Positions 56,925 through 64,000 of a DNA stretch of 64,000 nucleotides are shown piece by piece. Position numbers and translations under genes: made by a program. The stretch spans positions 1,472,501 through 1,536,500 of the forward strand of contig NZ_CP075189.1 in the NCBI RefSeq assembly GCF_020510565.1, written 5' to 3'. How positions within the stretch are numbered: the stretch's first letter is position 1; each line of letters begins with the position of its first letter. The notes beneath the pieces are model-generated. The model saw only the letters and a program-made list of their open reading frames with translations, did not search any database and was not told the origin of the DNA. This DNA comes from Ferribacterium limneticum (GTDB lineage Bacteria; Pseudomonadota; Gammaproteobacteria; Burkholderiales; Rhodocyclaceae).

Positions 56925-57392
56925 ATGAACAATCAACGTCGCACCGTACTGAAATCCGGCTCCGGCGCCGCCCTGCTGGGCATGCTGGCTGCCGCCGGCA
57001 TCATCACCCCGGGCATGGCCCTGGCTGACTGGAACAAGGCTGCCTTTGACGCCAAGAGCATGGCCGACACGCTCAAGGCGCTTGGCGCCGGCACCCCGGC
57101 TGACAGCAAGGACGTCCAGGTCACCGGTCCGGACATCGCCGAAAACGGCGCCGTCGTGCCGGTTGGCGTCGCCTCGACGCTGCCGAACATCACGATGGTC
57201 GCCATCCTGATCGAGAAAAACCCGAATGCGCTGGCCGCTTCCTTCGTGCTGCCGGAAGGCACCGAAGCCAACGTCCAGACCCGCGTCAAGATGGGCCAGA
57301 CCTCGAACATCTACGCGCTGGTCAAGTCCGACGGCAAGTTCTTCATGGCCACGAAAGAGATCAAGGTTACTCTCGGCGGCTGCGGCGGCTAA
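56925..57392 (+). CDS. soxY: Thiosulfate-binding carrier SoxY
   Basis: 155 aa. A Tat-type signal (QRRTVLKSGSGAALLGMLAAAG) and the essential C-terminal GGCGG carrier motif, whose Cys covalently holds the sulfur intermediates. Works as a heterodimer with SoxZ, encoded 27 bp downstream. Confidence 0.96.
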   Translation: MNNQRRTVLKSGSGAALLGMLAAAGIITPGMALADWNKAAFDAKSMADTLKALGAGTPADSKDVQVTGPDIAENGAVVPVGVASTLPNITMVAILIEKNPNALAASFVLPEGTEANVQTRVKMGQTSNIYALVKSDGKFFMATKEIKVTLGGCGG

Positions 57393-57419
57393 TCGACACG
57401 AATTCAAGGAGATAGAAAC

Positions 57420-57731
57420 ATGGGCAATCCAATGAAAATCCGCGCCGCCAGCAAGGACGGCGTTACCGAAGTGAAGGTTCTGGTCAGCCACGAAATGGAA
57501 ACCGGCCAGCGCAAGGACTCCGCCGGCGCCATCGTGCCGGCCTGGTTCATCACCGAACTGACCGCCAAGCATGGCGACAAGGTCGTGCTGACCAGCGAAT
57601 TCGGACCGTCCGTGTCCAAGAACCCCTACCTGGCCTTCAAGTTCAAGGGCGGCGTCAAGGGCGAAAAGGTTACGGTCAGCTGGAAGGACAACAAGGGCGA
57701 TTCACGCACCGACGAAGCGGCCATCAACTAA
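57420..57731 (+). CDS. soxZ: Sulfur carrier partner SoxZ
   Basis: 103 aa, no signal peptide, as usual: SoxZ travels with SoxY through Tat. KILVSHEMETGQRKD-type segment and FGPSVSKNPYLAFKFKGG are conserved. Confidence 0.95.
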   Translation: MGNPMKIRAASKDGVTEVKVLVSHEMETGQRKDSAGAIVPAWFITELTAKHGDKVVLTSEFGPSVSKNPYLAFKFKGGVKGEKVTVSWKDNKGDSRTDEAAIN

Positions 57732-57746
57732 CTGATGGCATGCGAT

Positions 57747-57780
57747 ACGGCAGCCAGGCGGCGCAGACCGCCGCTGCCGT
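57747..57780 (+). promoter_or_regulatory. Intercistronic hairpin between soxZ and soxA
   Basis: Two stacked stems, ACGGCAG/CTGCCGT outside and GGCGG/CCGCC inside. It has no T run, so it more likely sets mRNA stability or relative expression than stops transcription. Confidence 0.55.
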
Positions 57781-57807
57781 TGCCTTTACCCCGTGGAGGA
57801 GTAATCA

Positions 57808-58623
57808 ATGATTCAACGTTTGATGAAAACGCTGGTTGGGGCGGCTGTGCTAGTCGCCTTTGCCGGTGGTGTTGCGGCCCAGGATAGCAAGGTCGCCGAT
57901 GAGCTCGCCAAGTACCGCGAAGCGCTGGCTGACGGCAATCCGGCCGACCTGTTCGAGGTCAAGGGTGAAAGCCTGTGGATGGAAAAGCGTGGCCCGAAGA
58001 ATGCCTCGCTCGAACAGTGCGACCTCGGTCAGGGGCCGGGCAAGCTGGATGGTGCCTATGCCGCCCTGCCGAAGTATTTCAAGGACACCAACAAGGTGAT
58101 GGACGTCGAGTCCCGCCTGGTCCATTGCATGATGACCCTGCAAGGCTTCACGCTGGCCGAAGCGACCAAGCAGTGGTATTCGAAGCCGGGCAAGGATTCC
58201 GACATCGAGGCGCTGATTACTTTCATCGGCGCCAAGTCGAATGGCAAGCCGATCAACGTGCCGGCGACGCATCCGGAAGAAGCCAAGATGGCCAAGATGG
58301 GCGAATACATTTTCTTCCGTCGTTCCGGTCCGCAGGATTTTTCCTGCTCGATCTGTCACGGTCAGGAAGGCAAGCGCATCCGCCTGCAGGATCTCGGCAA
58401 CCTGACGACCAAGGAAGGTGCCGGCTTTGCCATGAAGACCTGGCCGTCGTACCGCGTCTCGCAAGGCACGGTGTGGACCATGCAGCGTCGTCTGATCGAC
58501 TGCATGCGCCAGGCCCGCTGGCCTGAGCCCGAGTATCTGGCCGATTCGATCATCGCGCTGGAAACCTATCTGCAAAAAACTGCGACCGGCACCGTGATGG
58601 AAACGCCGGGCATCAAGCGCTGA
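57808..58623 (+). CDS. soxA: Cytochrome subunit SoxA
   Basis: 271-aa periplasmic protein with a signal peptide (to AAQDSK). One heme site CSICHGQEG near residue 184 and the catalytic persulfide Cys in LIDCMRQARWPEP. With SoxX it joins thiosulfate to SoxY. Monoheme form. Confidence 0.94.
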   Translation: MIQRLMKTLVGAAVLVAFAGGVAAQDSKVADELAKYREALADGNPADLFEVKGESLWMEKRGPKNASLEQCDLGQGPGKLDGAYAALPKYFKDTNKVMDVESRLVHCMMTLQGFTLAEATKQWYSKPGKDSDIEALITFIGAKSNGKPINVPATHPEEAKMAKMGEYIFFRRSGPQDFSCSICHGQEGKRIRLQDLGNLTTKEGAGFAMKTWPSYRVSQGTVWTMQRRLIDCMRQARWPEPEYLADSIIALETYLQKTATGTVMETPGIKR

Positions 58624-58637
58624 AAAAGGGGACGACC

Positions 58638-59285
58638 ATGAATTTCAAATTTGCCCTCTTTTTCGGGTTGACCGTGGCAATCGCAACGCCGGCCCTGGCT
58701 CAGAAAGCTGTTGAAGCACCCGGTGGCAAGTACGCCAAGGAAGCCGACCAGATGTTCCGCGCTTCGTTCAAGGCCGAGAATCCGAAATACTGGATGACTC
58801 GCCTCGAGCAGGACGAGACGATGAAGACCTGCCAGCAATTCCGCGACAACCCGCCGCGCAAGATCGGCGAAAAGCTCGAAAAGCTCAACGCCGCGACCAT
58901 CCGTTACCCGGTTGACGGCAAGCTGATCGGCGACTGGAAGGAAGGCGAGAAGCTCGCTGCCGTCGGCACTGGCGGTCACATCGGCTTCATCCAGCCGGAC
59001 AAGGCTGGCCGGGTCCGTGGTGGCAACTGCTATGCCTGCCACGAGCTGGCCAAGAAGGAAGTCGCTTACGGCACGATTGGCCCGAGCCTGCGCAATTTCG
59101 GCAAGATCCGCGGCAATTCCGAAGAGAACATCAAGTACGTCTACGACAAGATCTACAACTCCAACGCCTTCACGGCGTGCACCAACATGCCGCGCTTCGG
59201 CCTGCATAACTGGGTGACGCCGGAGCAGATCACCCACATCGTGGCTTTCCTGATCGATCCGGAATCGCCGGTTAACAAAGATTAG
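58638..59285 (+). CDS. soxX: Cytochrome subunit SoxX
   Basis: 215 aa with heme site CYACHELAK near residue 132 and a Met ligand region in ACTNMPRFG. The signal peptide MNFKFALFFGLTVAIATPA is almost entirely encoded by a dispersed-repeat copy. It is followed by a terminator-like hairpin that may lower soxB expression. Confidence 0.93.
   Translation: MNFKFALFFGLTVAIATPALAQKAVEAPGGKYAKEADQMFRASFKAENPKYWMTRLEQDETMKTCQQFRDNPPRKIGEKLEKLNAATIRYPVDGKLIGDWKEGEKLAAVGTGGHIGFIQPDKAGRVRGGNCYACHELAKKEVAYGTIGPSLRNFGKIRGNSEENIKYVYDKIYNSNAFTACTNMPRFGLHNWVTPEQITHIVAFLIDPESPVNKD
58640..58686 (+). repeat. Dispersed repeat copy forming the SoxX signal peptide
   Basis: GAATTTCAAATTTGCCCTCT followed by TTTTCGGGTTGACCGTGGCA. 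Exact core with an extra G; encodes the SoxX signal peptide from its second residue. Confidence 0.85.
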
Positions 59286-59299
59286 AACTTGCGTGATTG

Positions 59300-59331
59300 G
59301 CCCGGCCGGGAAACTGGCTGGGCTTTTTTTT
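59300..59331 (+). terminator. Terminator or attenuator between soxX and soxB
   Basis: GCCCGGCC/GGCTGGGC stem with one G-T pair, followed by eight T. It stands within the sox series, so partial read-through is expected. Confidence 0.75.
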
Positions 59332-59388
59332 AGCCGCGCCAAAAGCTTCGCTTGGCCTCGCTGAAATCTCATCTTCAAGGAACAAAAA

Positions 59389-61110
59389 ATGAGCATGAAT
59401 CGTCGGGAATTTCTTCAGGTCATGGCCGTCGCGGCGGCCGGTGGCATGTCCTTGCACAGCGAATTGGCGCAGGCCGAAAAGGGTGCTGCCAAACTGTATG
59501 ACCTGCCCAAATTCGGCAATGTCAGCCTGCTGCACATCACCGACTGTCATGCCCAGTTGCTGCCCATCTACTTCCGTGAGCCGAACGTCAATCTCGGCTT
59601 TGGCGACCAGTTCGGCAAGGTGCCGCACCTCGTCGGTGCCAACCTGCTCAAGCATTTCGGTTTCAAGCCGAACAGCCTCGAAGCCCACGCCTACACCTAT
59701 CTGAATTTCGAAAAAGCCGCCGAGACCTACGGCAAGGTCGGCGGCTTTGCCCACCTCGCGACGCTGGTCAAGCGCATGAAGGCCAACCGCCCCGGCGCGC
59801 TGCTGCTCGATGGCGGCGACACCTGGCAGGGTTCCGGCACGGCGCTGTGGTCGAACGCTCAGGACATGGTCGACGCCTGCAAGGCGCTCGGCGTCAACGT
59901 CATGACCCTGCACTGGGAATCGACCTACGGCGAAGCGCGGGTCAAGGAAATCGAAGAAAAGGATTTCGCCGGCCAGATCGACATCGTCGCCCAGAACGTC
60001 AAGACCACCGATTTCGGCGACGCCGTCTTCAAGCCCTTCGTCATGAAGAAGATGAACGGCGTGCCGGTCGCCATCATCGGCCAGGCTTTCCCCTACACGC
60101 CGATCGCCAACCCGCGCTGGCAGACGCCGAACTGGAGCTTCGGCATCCAGGAAGAAAACATGCAGAAGACCGTCGACGAAGCCCGTGCGGCTGGCGCGCA
60201 GGTCGTTGTCGTGCTCTCGCACAACGGCATGGACGTTGACCTCAAGATGGCTTCGCGCGTCAAGGGCATCGACGCCATCCTCGGTGGCCACACCCATGAC
60301 GGCATGCCCGCCCCGGTCGTCGTCAAGAACGCCGGTGGCCAGACCCTGGTGACCAATGCTGGTTCCAACGGCAAGTACCTCGGCGTGCTCGATTTCGACG
60401 TCAAGAACGGCAAGATCGCCGACTTCCGCTACAAGCTGCTGCCGGTCTTCGCCAACCTGCTGCCGGCCGACAAGGACATGCAGACGCTGATCGACAAGGC
60501 CCGCGCGCCCTATTTGTCCAAGCTCAACGAAAAGCTGGCCATCTCCGAAGGCACGCTCTATCGTCGCGGCAATTTCAACGGCACTTTTGACCAAGTCATC
60601 CTCGACGCGCTGATGAAGGTCAAGGACGCCGAAATCGCCTTCTCGCCCGGCTTCCGCTGGGGCACCTCGCTGCTCCCCGGCCAGCCCATCCTGATGGAAC
60701 ACGTGCTCGACCAGACCGCCATCACCTACCCATGGACGACAGTCAGCAACATGAGCGGCGAGATGATCAAGACCGTGCTCGAAGACGTCTGCGACAACCT
60801 GTTCAACCCTGACCCGTACTATCAACAGGGCGGCGACATGGTGCGCGTTGGTGGCCTGCAATGGACCTGCGATCCGACTGCCAAGATGGGCAACCGCATC
60901 CAGAACATGATGCTCAAGGGCAAGCTCATCGATCCGGCCAAAACCTACAAGGTCGCGGGCTGGGCACCGGTGTCGGAAGAGGCGAAAAATTCCGGCGAAC
61001 CGATCTGGGATGTCGTGGCAAAATATCTGCGTGACATAAAGACCGTCAAACCGGTCAATCTCAACCTGCCGACGCTCAAGGGCGCTGCCAACAATCCGGG
61101 GATTGCATGA
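59389..61110 (+). CDS. soxB: Thiosulfohydrolase SoxB
   Basis: 573-aa di-manganese hydrolase that releases sulfate from SoxY. A Tat signal (NRREFLQVMAVAAAGGM) and the metallophosphatase/5'-nucleotidase motifs HITDCHAQLLP, DGGDTWQGSG, LSHNGMDVD and GGHTHDGMPA are intact. Overlaps the rhodanese gene by 4 bp. Confidence 0.96.
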   Translation: MSMNRREFLQVMAVAAAGGMSLHSELAQAEKGAAKLYDLPKFGNVSLLHITDCHAQLLPIYFREPNVNLGFGDQFGKVPHLVGANLLKHFGFKPNSLEAHAYTYLNFEKAAETYGKVGGFAHLATLVKRMKANRPGALLLDGGDTWQGSGTALWSNAQDMVDACKALGVNVMTLHWESTYGEARVKEIEEKDFAGQIDIVAQNVKTTDFGDAVFKPFVMKKMNGVPVAIIGQAFPYTPIANPRWQTPNWSFGIQEENMQKTVDEARAAGAQVVVVLSHNGMDVDLKMASRVKGIDAILGGHTHDGMPAPVVVKNAGGQTLVTNAGSNGKYLGVLDFDVKNGKIADFRYKLLPVFANLLPADKDMQTLIDKARAPYLSKLNEKLAISEGTLYRRGNFNGTFDQVILDALMKVKDAEIAFSPGFRWGTSLLPGQPILMEHVLDQTAITYPWTTVSNMSGEMIKTVLEDVCDNLFNPDPYYQQGGDMVRVGGLQWTCDPTAKMGNRIQNMMLKGKLIDPAKTYKVAGWAPVSEEAKNSGEPIWDVVAKYLRDIKTVKPVNLNLPTLKGAANNPGIA

Positions 61111-61721
61111 TGAAACTCCTGCCGAAACTATTTGCTGTTGCCGCGCTGGCCTTTGCCACGCAAACCTTCGCCGCCGACTGGGCGCCCGGTAGCACCGATT
61201 GGGACAAGCTGCCAGACGTCAAGAAGTCCAAGGTCGGCCTCTACCTGACGCCGCAGCAGGCCTACGACATGAAGAAAGCCAACCCGAAGGGCGTCGCCTT
61301 CTTCGACATCCGTACCCGGGCCGAAGCCATGTACGTCGGCTGGCCGAGCGATGCCGATGCGCTGGTGCCCTACGTCGAGCATCCCGAGTTGATGAGCGAC
61401 TGGGACGACAAACGCGCCATGTACAAGCTCGAGCCGAACCAGGATTTTGTGCCGGAACTGGAGCGTCGCCTGAAAGAAATGGGGCTCGGCAAGGACGCCA
61501 CGATCATCCTCGTCTGCCGCTCCGGCGACCGCAGCTCGAAGGCGCAGGATCGCCTGCAAACAGCCGGTTATACCAAGGTTTACGGGATTGCCGAAGGCGT
61601 CGAGGGCGATACCGCCAAGGAAGGTCCGAAAGCCGGCCAGCGCGTCGTCAATGGCTGGAAGAACGCCGGCCTGCCGTGGACCTACAAGCTCGACAAGGCG
61701 AAGATGTACTTCCCGCGCTGA
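61107..61721 (+). CDS. Periplasmic rhodanese-domain protein of the sox cluster
   Basis: 204 aa with a signal peptide (KLFAVAALAFATQTFAAD) and a rhodanese fold whose active loop is VCRSGDRSSKA. It is co-translated with soxB, so it probably shuttles sulfane sulfur with the Sox enzymes. Confidence 0.88.
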   Translation: MMKLLPKLFAVAALAFATQTFAADWAPGSTDWDKLPDVKKSKVGLYLTPQQAYDMKKANPKGVAFFDIRTRAEAMYVGWPSDADALVPYVEHPELMSDWDDKRAMYKLEPNQDFVPELERRLKEMGLGKDATIILVCRSGDRSSKAQDRLQTAGYTKVYGIAEGVEGDTAKEGPKAGQRVVNGWKNAGLPWTYKLDKAKMYFPR

Positions 61722-61742
61722 TCGTCAATCGGCGTTCAAAGA

Positions 61743-61769
61743 AATCCTCGCTGCGGCGGGGATTTTTTT
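61743..61769 (+). terminator. Terminator at the end of the sox operon
   Basis: AATCCTCGC/GCGGGGATT stem (one T-G pair) followed by a T run. A dispersed repeat copy comes just after it. Confidence 0.75.
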
Positions 61770-61788
61770 CGTCTGGCATTACGCGGCA

Positions 61789-61833
61789 TTTCATTTTTTG
61801 CCGTTTTTTCCGGTTGACCGTGGGATTGGGCGC
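61789..61833 (+). repeat. Dispersed repeat copy after the sox operon
   Basis: CATTTCATTTTTTGCCGTTT followed by TTTCCGGTTGACCGTGGG. It lies between convergent genes and touches the stop codon of the NifX-like gene. Confidence 0.92.
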
Positions 61834-62193
61834 TCACCCGTTTTGGCTGGCCAGCCAAGCGACAATCGAGGCTTCCGGCGCGCCGTAGGGGTAATCGTCC
61901 ACCGGTTCGATGCCCGCCTCGCGCAACCGGGTGCCGGGGCCGCCGCCGATCCGGGCGACGAACAGCGCCCGGCAGTCGGCGAGGGCACGCAGGATGACTT
62001 CGCGCTTGTCTTCGTCGCCATGGCCGCCCTGGCAGTAATGCTCGACCTCGCGCTTTTCGAGGAAGGCGACCGTGCCGTTGCGCACGGCGTAGATGGCAAA
62101 GTCGTCAGCGTGGCCGAAGTGCAGGTCGATCTGCTGGCCGGTCTTGGTGGCCACAGCGATCAGGCAGTCCGGGGAGAGGGGGGCGGTTGTCAT
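61834..62193 (-). CDS. NifX/NifB-type dinitrogenase cofactor-binding domain protein
   Basis: 119-aa single-domain protein (Nitro_FeMo-Co family): IAVATKTGQQIDLHFGHADDFAIY, CQGGHGDED and LFVARIGGGPGTRLREAGI. Such proteins bind Fe-S or FeMo-type clusters; outside nif regions the role is unclear. The start at ATG 62193 lies 12 bp downstream of the end of the next gene. Confidence 0.85.
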   Translation of the reverse strand: MTTAPLSPDCLIAVATKTGQQIDLHFGHADDFAIYAVRNGTVAFLEKREVEHYCQGGHGDEDKREVILRALADCRALFVARIGGGPGTRLREAGIEPVDDYPYGAPEASIVAWLASQNG

Positions 62194-62204
62194 CGTTGGT
62201 CCTT

Positions 62205-63065
62205 TCAAAGTTCGTGGTCAGTGCCGGAGCGCAAGGCGCGGGCGACGGCCATGGCACGCTGTTCGTGCAGCGTGGTGGCCTCGTCCTCGTCGGTTTTGGG
62301 AAGCGACAGGCAGGCGGCCAGGGCCTGCTTGAGCAGGGCGGCTTTCGGATAGGTCGGCGTGGTGTTGCCCGGGTAGGCGAAGTAGTCGCAGGCGCAGACT
62401 GTCAGCAGGTCGTCGAAGCGCGCCGGGTCGGCAAAGGCACCAACGCGTTCGAGCAGCGCGGTCATCGAGTCGGCGCGCATGCGCGTCGCGCGATGCACGC
62501 GCTCCAGTTCCATGGCGGCCAGGATGGCGAAATCCTCGAGCTCGGTGGGGATGCCGAAACGCGTGCAGATATTGCGGATGCGCGGCAGGCAGCGGTCGAT
62601 GTGGCGGTAGTGCGAGGGCAGATGCTGCGGCGGTGAGTCGGCCTTGCCGAGATTGCACAGTAGCGCGGCCAGCCGCACGCGCAGGGGAGCGTTGGCGACG
62701 GCTGCCATGTCGAGTACCCGCCCCTGATGCCGCCCGATATCGACCGGCTCGCCATCGAAGCCGGTCTCGAAGCGGCCGAACAGCGCGGTGAATTCCGGCA
62801 GCAGGCGCTCCAGCGCGCCGCAGGCGGTCAGCGCCGCCAGCATGCGCGAGGGCTGGGCACCCATCAGGCCTTCGGCCAGCAATGGCCAGACGAGTCGCGC
62901 ATCGAGTTCGGCCAGGGCACCGCTGGCGACCTGCGCGGCCATGTCGTCGAGCGTGTCATCGCCGAGTTCGCCACCGGCCATGGTCGCCCCGGCAGCCACG
63001 GCGAACAGGGACAGTCGGGGGTCGAGCGACAGCGAATCGAGCAAGGCTTGTGAGTTTTCTGACAT
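62205..63065 (-). CDS. Headless CCA-adding-enzyme-like protein
   Basis: 286 aa that align by eye with the C-terminal half of bacterial Cca: LTACGALERLLPEFTALFG, VRLAALLCNLGKADSP, PSHYRHIDRCLPRIRNICTRFGIPTELEDFAILAAM and FDDLLTVCACDYFAYPG. The nucleotidyltransferase head is absent and the HD pair of Cca (HDLGK) is CNLGK here, so nucleotide transfer and HD phosphatase activity are both unlikely. It lies 11 bp upstream of the NifX-like gene, so the two may be co-expressed. Confidence 0.7.
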   Translation of the reverse strand: MSENSQALLDSLSLDPRLSLFAVAAGATMAGGELGDDTLDDMAAQVASGALAELDARLVWPLLAEGLMGAQPSRMLAALTACGALERLLPEFTALFGRFETGFDGEPVDIGRHQGRVLDMAAVANAPLRVRLAALLCNLGKADSPPQHLPSHYRHIDRCLPRIRNICTRFGIPTELEDFAILAAMELERVHRATRMRADSMTALLERVGAFADPARFDDLLTVCACDYFAYPGNTTPTYPKAALLKQALAACLSLPKTDEDEATTLHEQRAMAVARALRSGTDHEL

Positions 63066-63174
63066 CTTCGGCACAAATCGGGAGGGTATCTGCGCTGTTA
63101 GCGAGAAACGTTCCAGACGGCCGTTGCCGGGATTCGGGTTGGCCAGCACAGGGCGGCTGACCGTTGAAGATGGA

Positions 63175-64000
63175 TTACGGCGAGGTTGCCGGCGTGCTGC
63201 CGGCACATGCCGTTGTCGACTGCTTGGCTGGCCGGTCGATGAGTCGGTCGGCCACTCCGGCACCGAGCCACATGCCGATCAGCGAAATCCACGCCGTCAG
63301 CGCGAAAATCGCGGCGCCCGAGACGCCGGCACCGACGGCGCAACCGCCGGCCAGCATGCCGCCGAAACCCATGCAGACGGCGCCGGCCATGTAGCGCCGC
63401 ATGCTGTGGCCATCCTTGAAGCCTTCCAGCTTGAGTTCCTTGCCCCACAGGGCGGCGAGGAAAGAGCCGAGGACCACGCCGGGGACCAGGCCGATATTGA
63501 AGTCCCACGGCTGGCCGGGTGGCGAAAGCACCAGCATGAGCATGTCGGCCGACGGGCCGGTGAAGCTCAGGCTCTGCACCGGGATGATTTCGAAGGATTG
63601 CGTACCGACCTGGTAGGTGACCAGCCAGGCTAGCGCAACCATCAGGCCGACGCCGCTGCCGCCCAGCCATTCGCGCCGGGCAAGGTGGGCGCGGCGGGCG
63701 AAGTGAATGGCCGCGGCCAGCCAGGCGAGACCGAAGAGCAGGCCGCCGATATTGCCGAGATGGAGGAAGGCGAGCAGGTCGCGGGCGGTGCCGCCATCGA
63801 TGGTCAGCCAGCCGGAAACCCAGGTGCGCAGTGGCGAGAGCAGGCCGTTCAGCGAGGCTTGGGCGGCGACGGCGAAAATCAGCCCGGCGAGCAGGGCACG
63901 CAGGTTGCCGTTGGCGGCCAGCACCAGCATGCGCGACGAGCAGCCGCGGGCGAGGATCATGCCGACGCCGAAGAGCAGACCGCCGACCAGCGCGCCGGAC
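63175..64000 (-). CDS. YeeE/YedE thiosulfate transporter (partial, 5' end beyond window)
   Basis: About 275 residues of a polytopic membrane protein reach the right edge without a start. GALVGGLLFGVGMILARGCSSR and GGMLAGGCAVGAGVSGAAIF are the two Cys-bearing pore loops of the YeeE/TsuA family, which imports thiosulfate. Placement next to sox genes fits sulfur uptake. Confidence 0.88.
   Translation of the reverse strand, partial: SGALVGGLLFGVGMILARGCSSRMLVLAANGNLRALLAGLIFAVAAQASLNGLLSPLRTWVSGWLTIDGGTARDLLAFLHLGNIGGLLFGLAWLAAAIHFARRAHLARREWLGGSGVGLMVALAWLVTYQVGTQSFEIIPVQSLSFTGPSADMLMLVLSPPGQPWDFNIGLVPGVVLGSFLAALWGKELKLEGFKDGHSMRRYMAGAVCMGFGGMLAGGCAVGAGVSGAAIFALTAWISLIGMWLGAGVADRLIDRPAKQSTTACAGSTPATSP

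Noticed and set aside
59272..60861. 529-aa open frame antisense to soxB
   Set aside because: It is a by-product of high-GC codon use opposite a clearly real gene; the product has no family features.

Overview
The window is about 64 kb of high-GC chromosomal DNA from a betaproteobacterium. Gene order and content (Sox thiosulfate oxidation, PEP-CTERM protein, endonuclease-type MutL, purM, hda, tyrS, miaA) look most like Rhodocyclales, in the area of Dechloromonas/Azonexus. That placement is inferred from protein character, not from a database search. No rRNA, tRNA or CRISPR array was seen. Coding density is high, with a mix of housekeeping genes and accessory modules.

Layout. 1-3512 is a minus-strand run (DUF486, folK, pcnB, HAD phosphatase, hda). 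3626-8252 holds a small orphan, tyrS, and a radical SAM/SPASM enzyme translationally coupled to a protein ending in a poly-asparagine tail. 8517-14445 has purM, an RlpA-like protein and an RND efflux pair, with miaA convergent. 15695-17942 is a FIST sensor/histidine kinase pair of the NosP/NahK type. 18830-26430 contains membrane signalling genes: a membrane protein with a TIR-like tail, a DUF2202 PEP-CTERM protein, an EAL-HDOD protein and a three-gene TIR operon. 26686-38478 holds a GGDEF-EAL protein, endonuclease-type mutL, DedA, purN, DUF3108, an RsmB-type methyltransferase, MscS, and a CcdA/thioredoxin pair. 38743-39351 is a lower-GC orphan. 39499-42418 is an HvfABC (bufferin-like) RiPP cassette with a small zinc-finger anti-sigma and a divergent ECF sigma factor. 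Then come OvoA (ovothiol), a two-component system, dsbB, rpmG/rpmB, radC, coaBC and dut.

The right end, 51572-64000, is a sulfur-oxidation region: a cytochrome c4, flavocytochrome c sulfide dehydrogenase (fccAB), an ArsR repressor, soxCDYZAXB, a periplasmic rhodanese, a NifX-like protein, a headless CCA-enzyme-like protein and a YeeE/YedE thiosulfate transporter cut by the window edge. Together these would import, bind and oxidise thiosulfate or sulfide in the periplasm under a sulfur-responsive repressor.

The most striking unexplained signal is a dispersed repeat of about 43 bp. It has an AT-rich half (TTTTGGCCAAAATTT) followed by CCGGTTGACCGTGG. The 10-mer GGTTGACCGT occurs 14 times exactly by hand count, against roughly 0.1 expected by chance, and there are several degenerate copies. 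Copies lie in both orientations, in intergenic gaps (often by terminators) and inside coding sequences (mutL twice, hvfB, the ECF sigma factor, the HAD phosphatase, the SoxX and SoxD signal peptides), always keeping the frame open. It resembles a DNA-uptake-type or chromosome-wide protein-binding sequence more than an inserted mobile element. A second structural oddity is a 235-bp gap before mscS bounded by perfect 14-bp inverted repeats that reach the stop codon of one gene and the start codon of the next.
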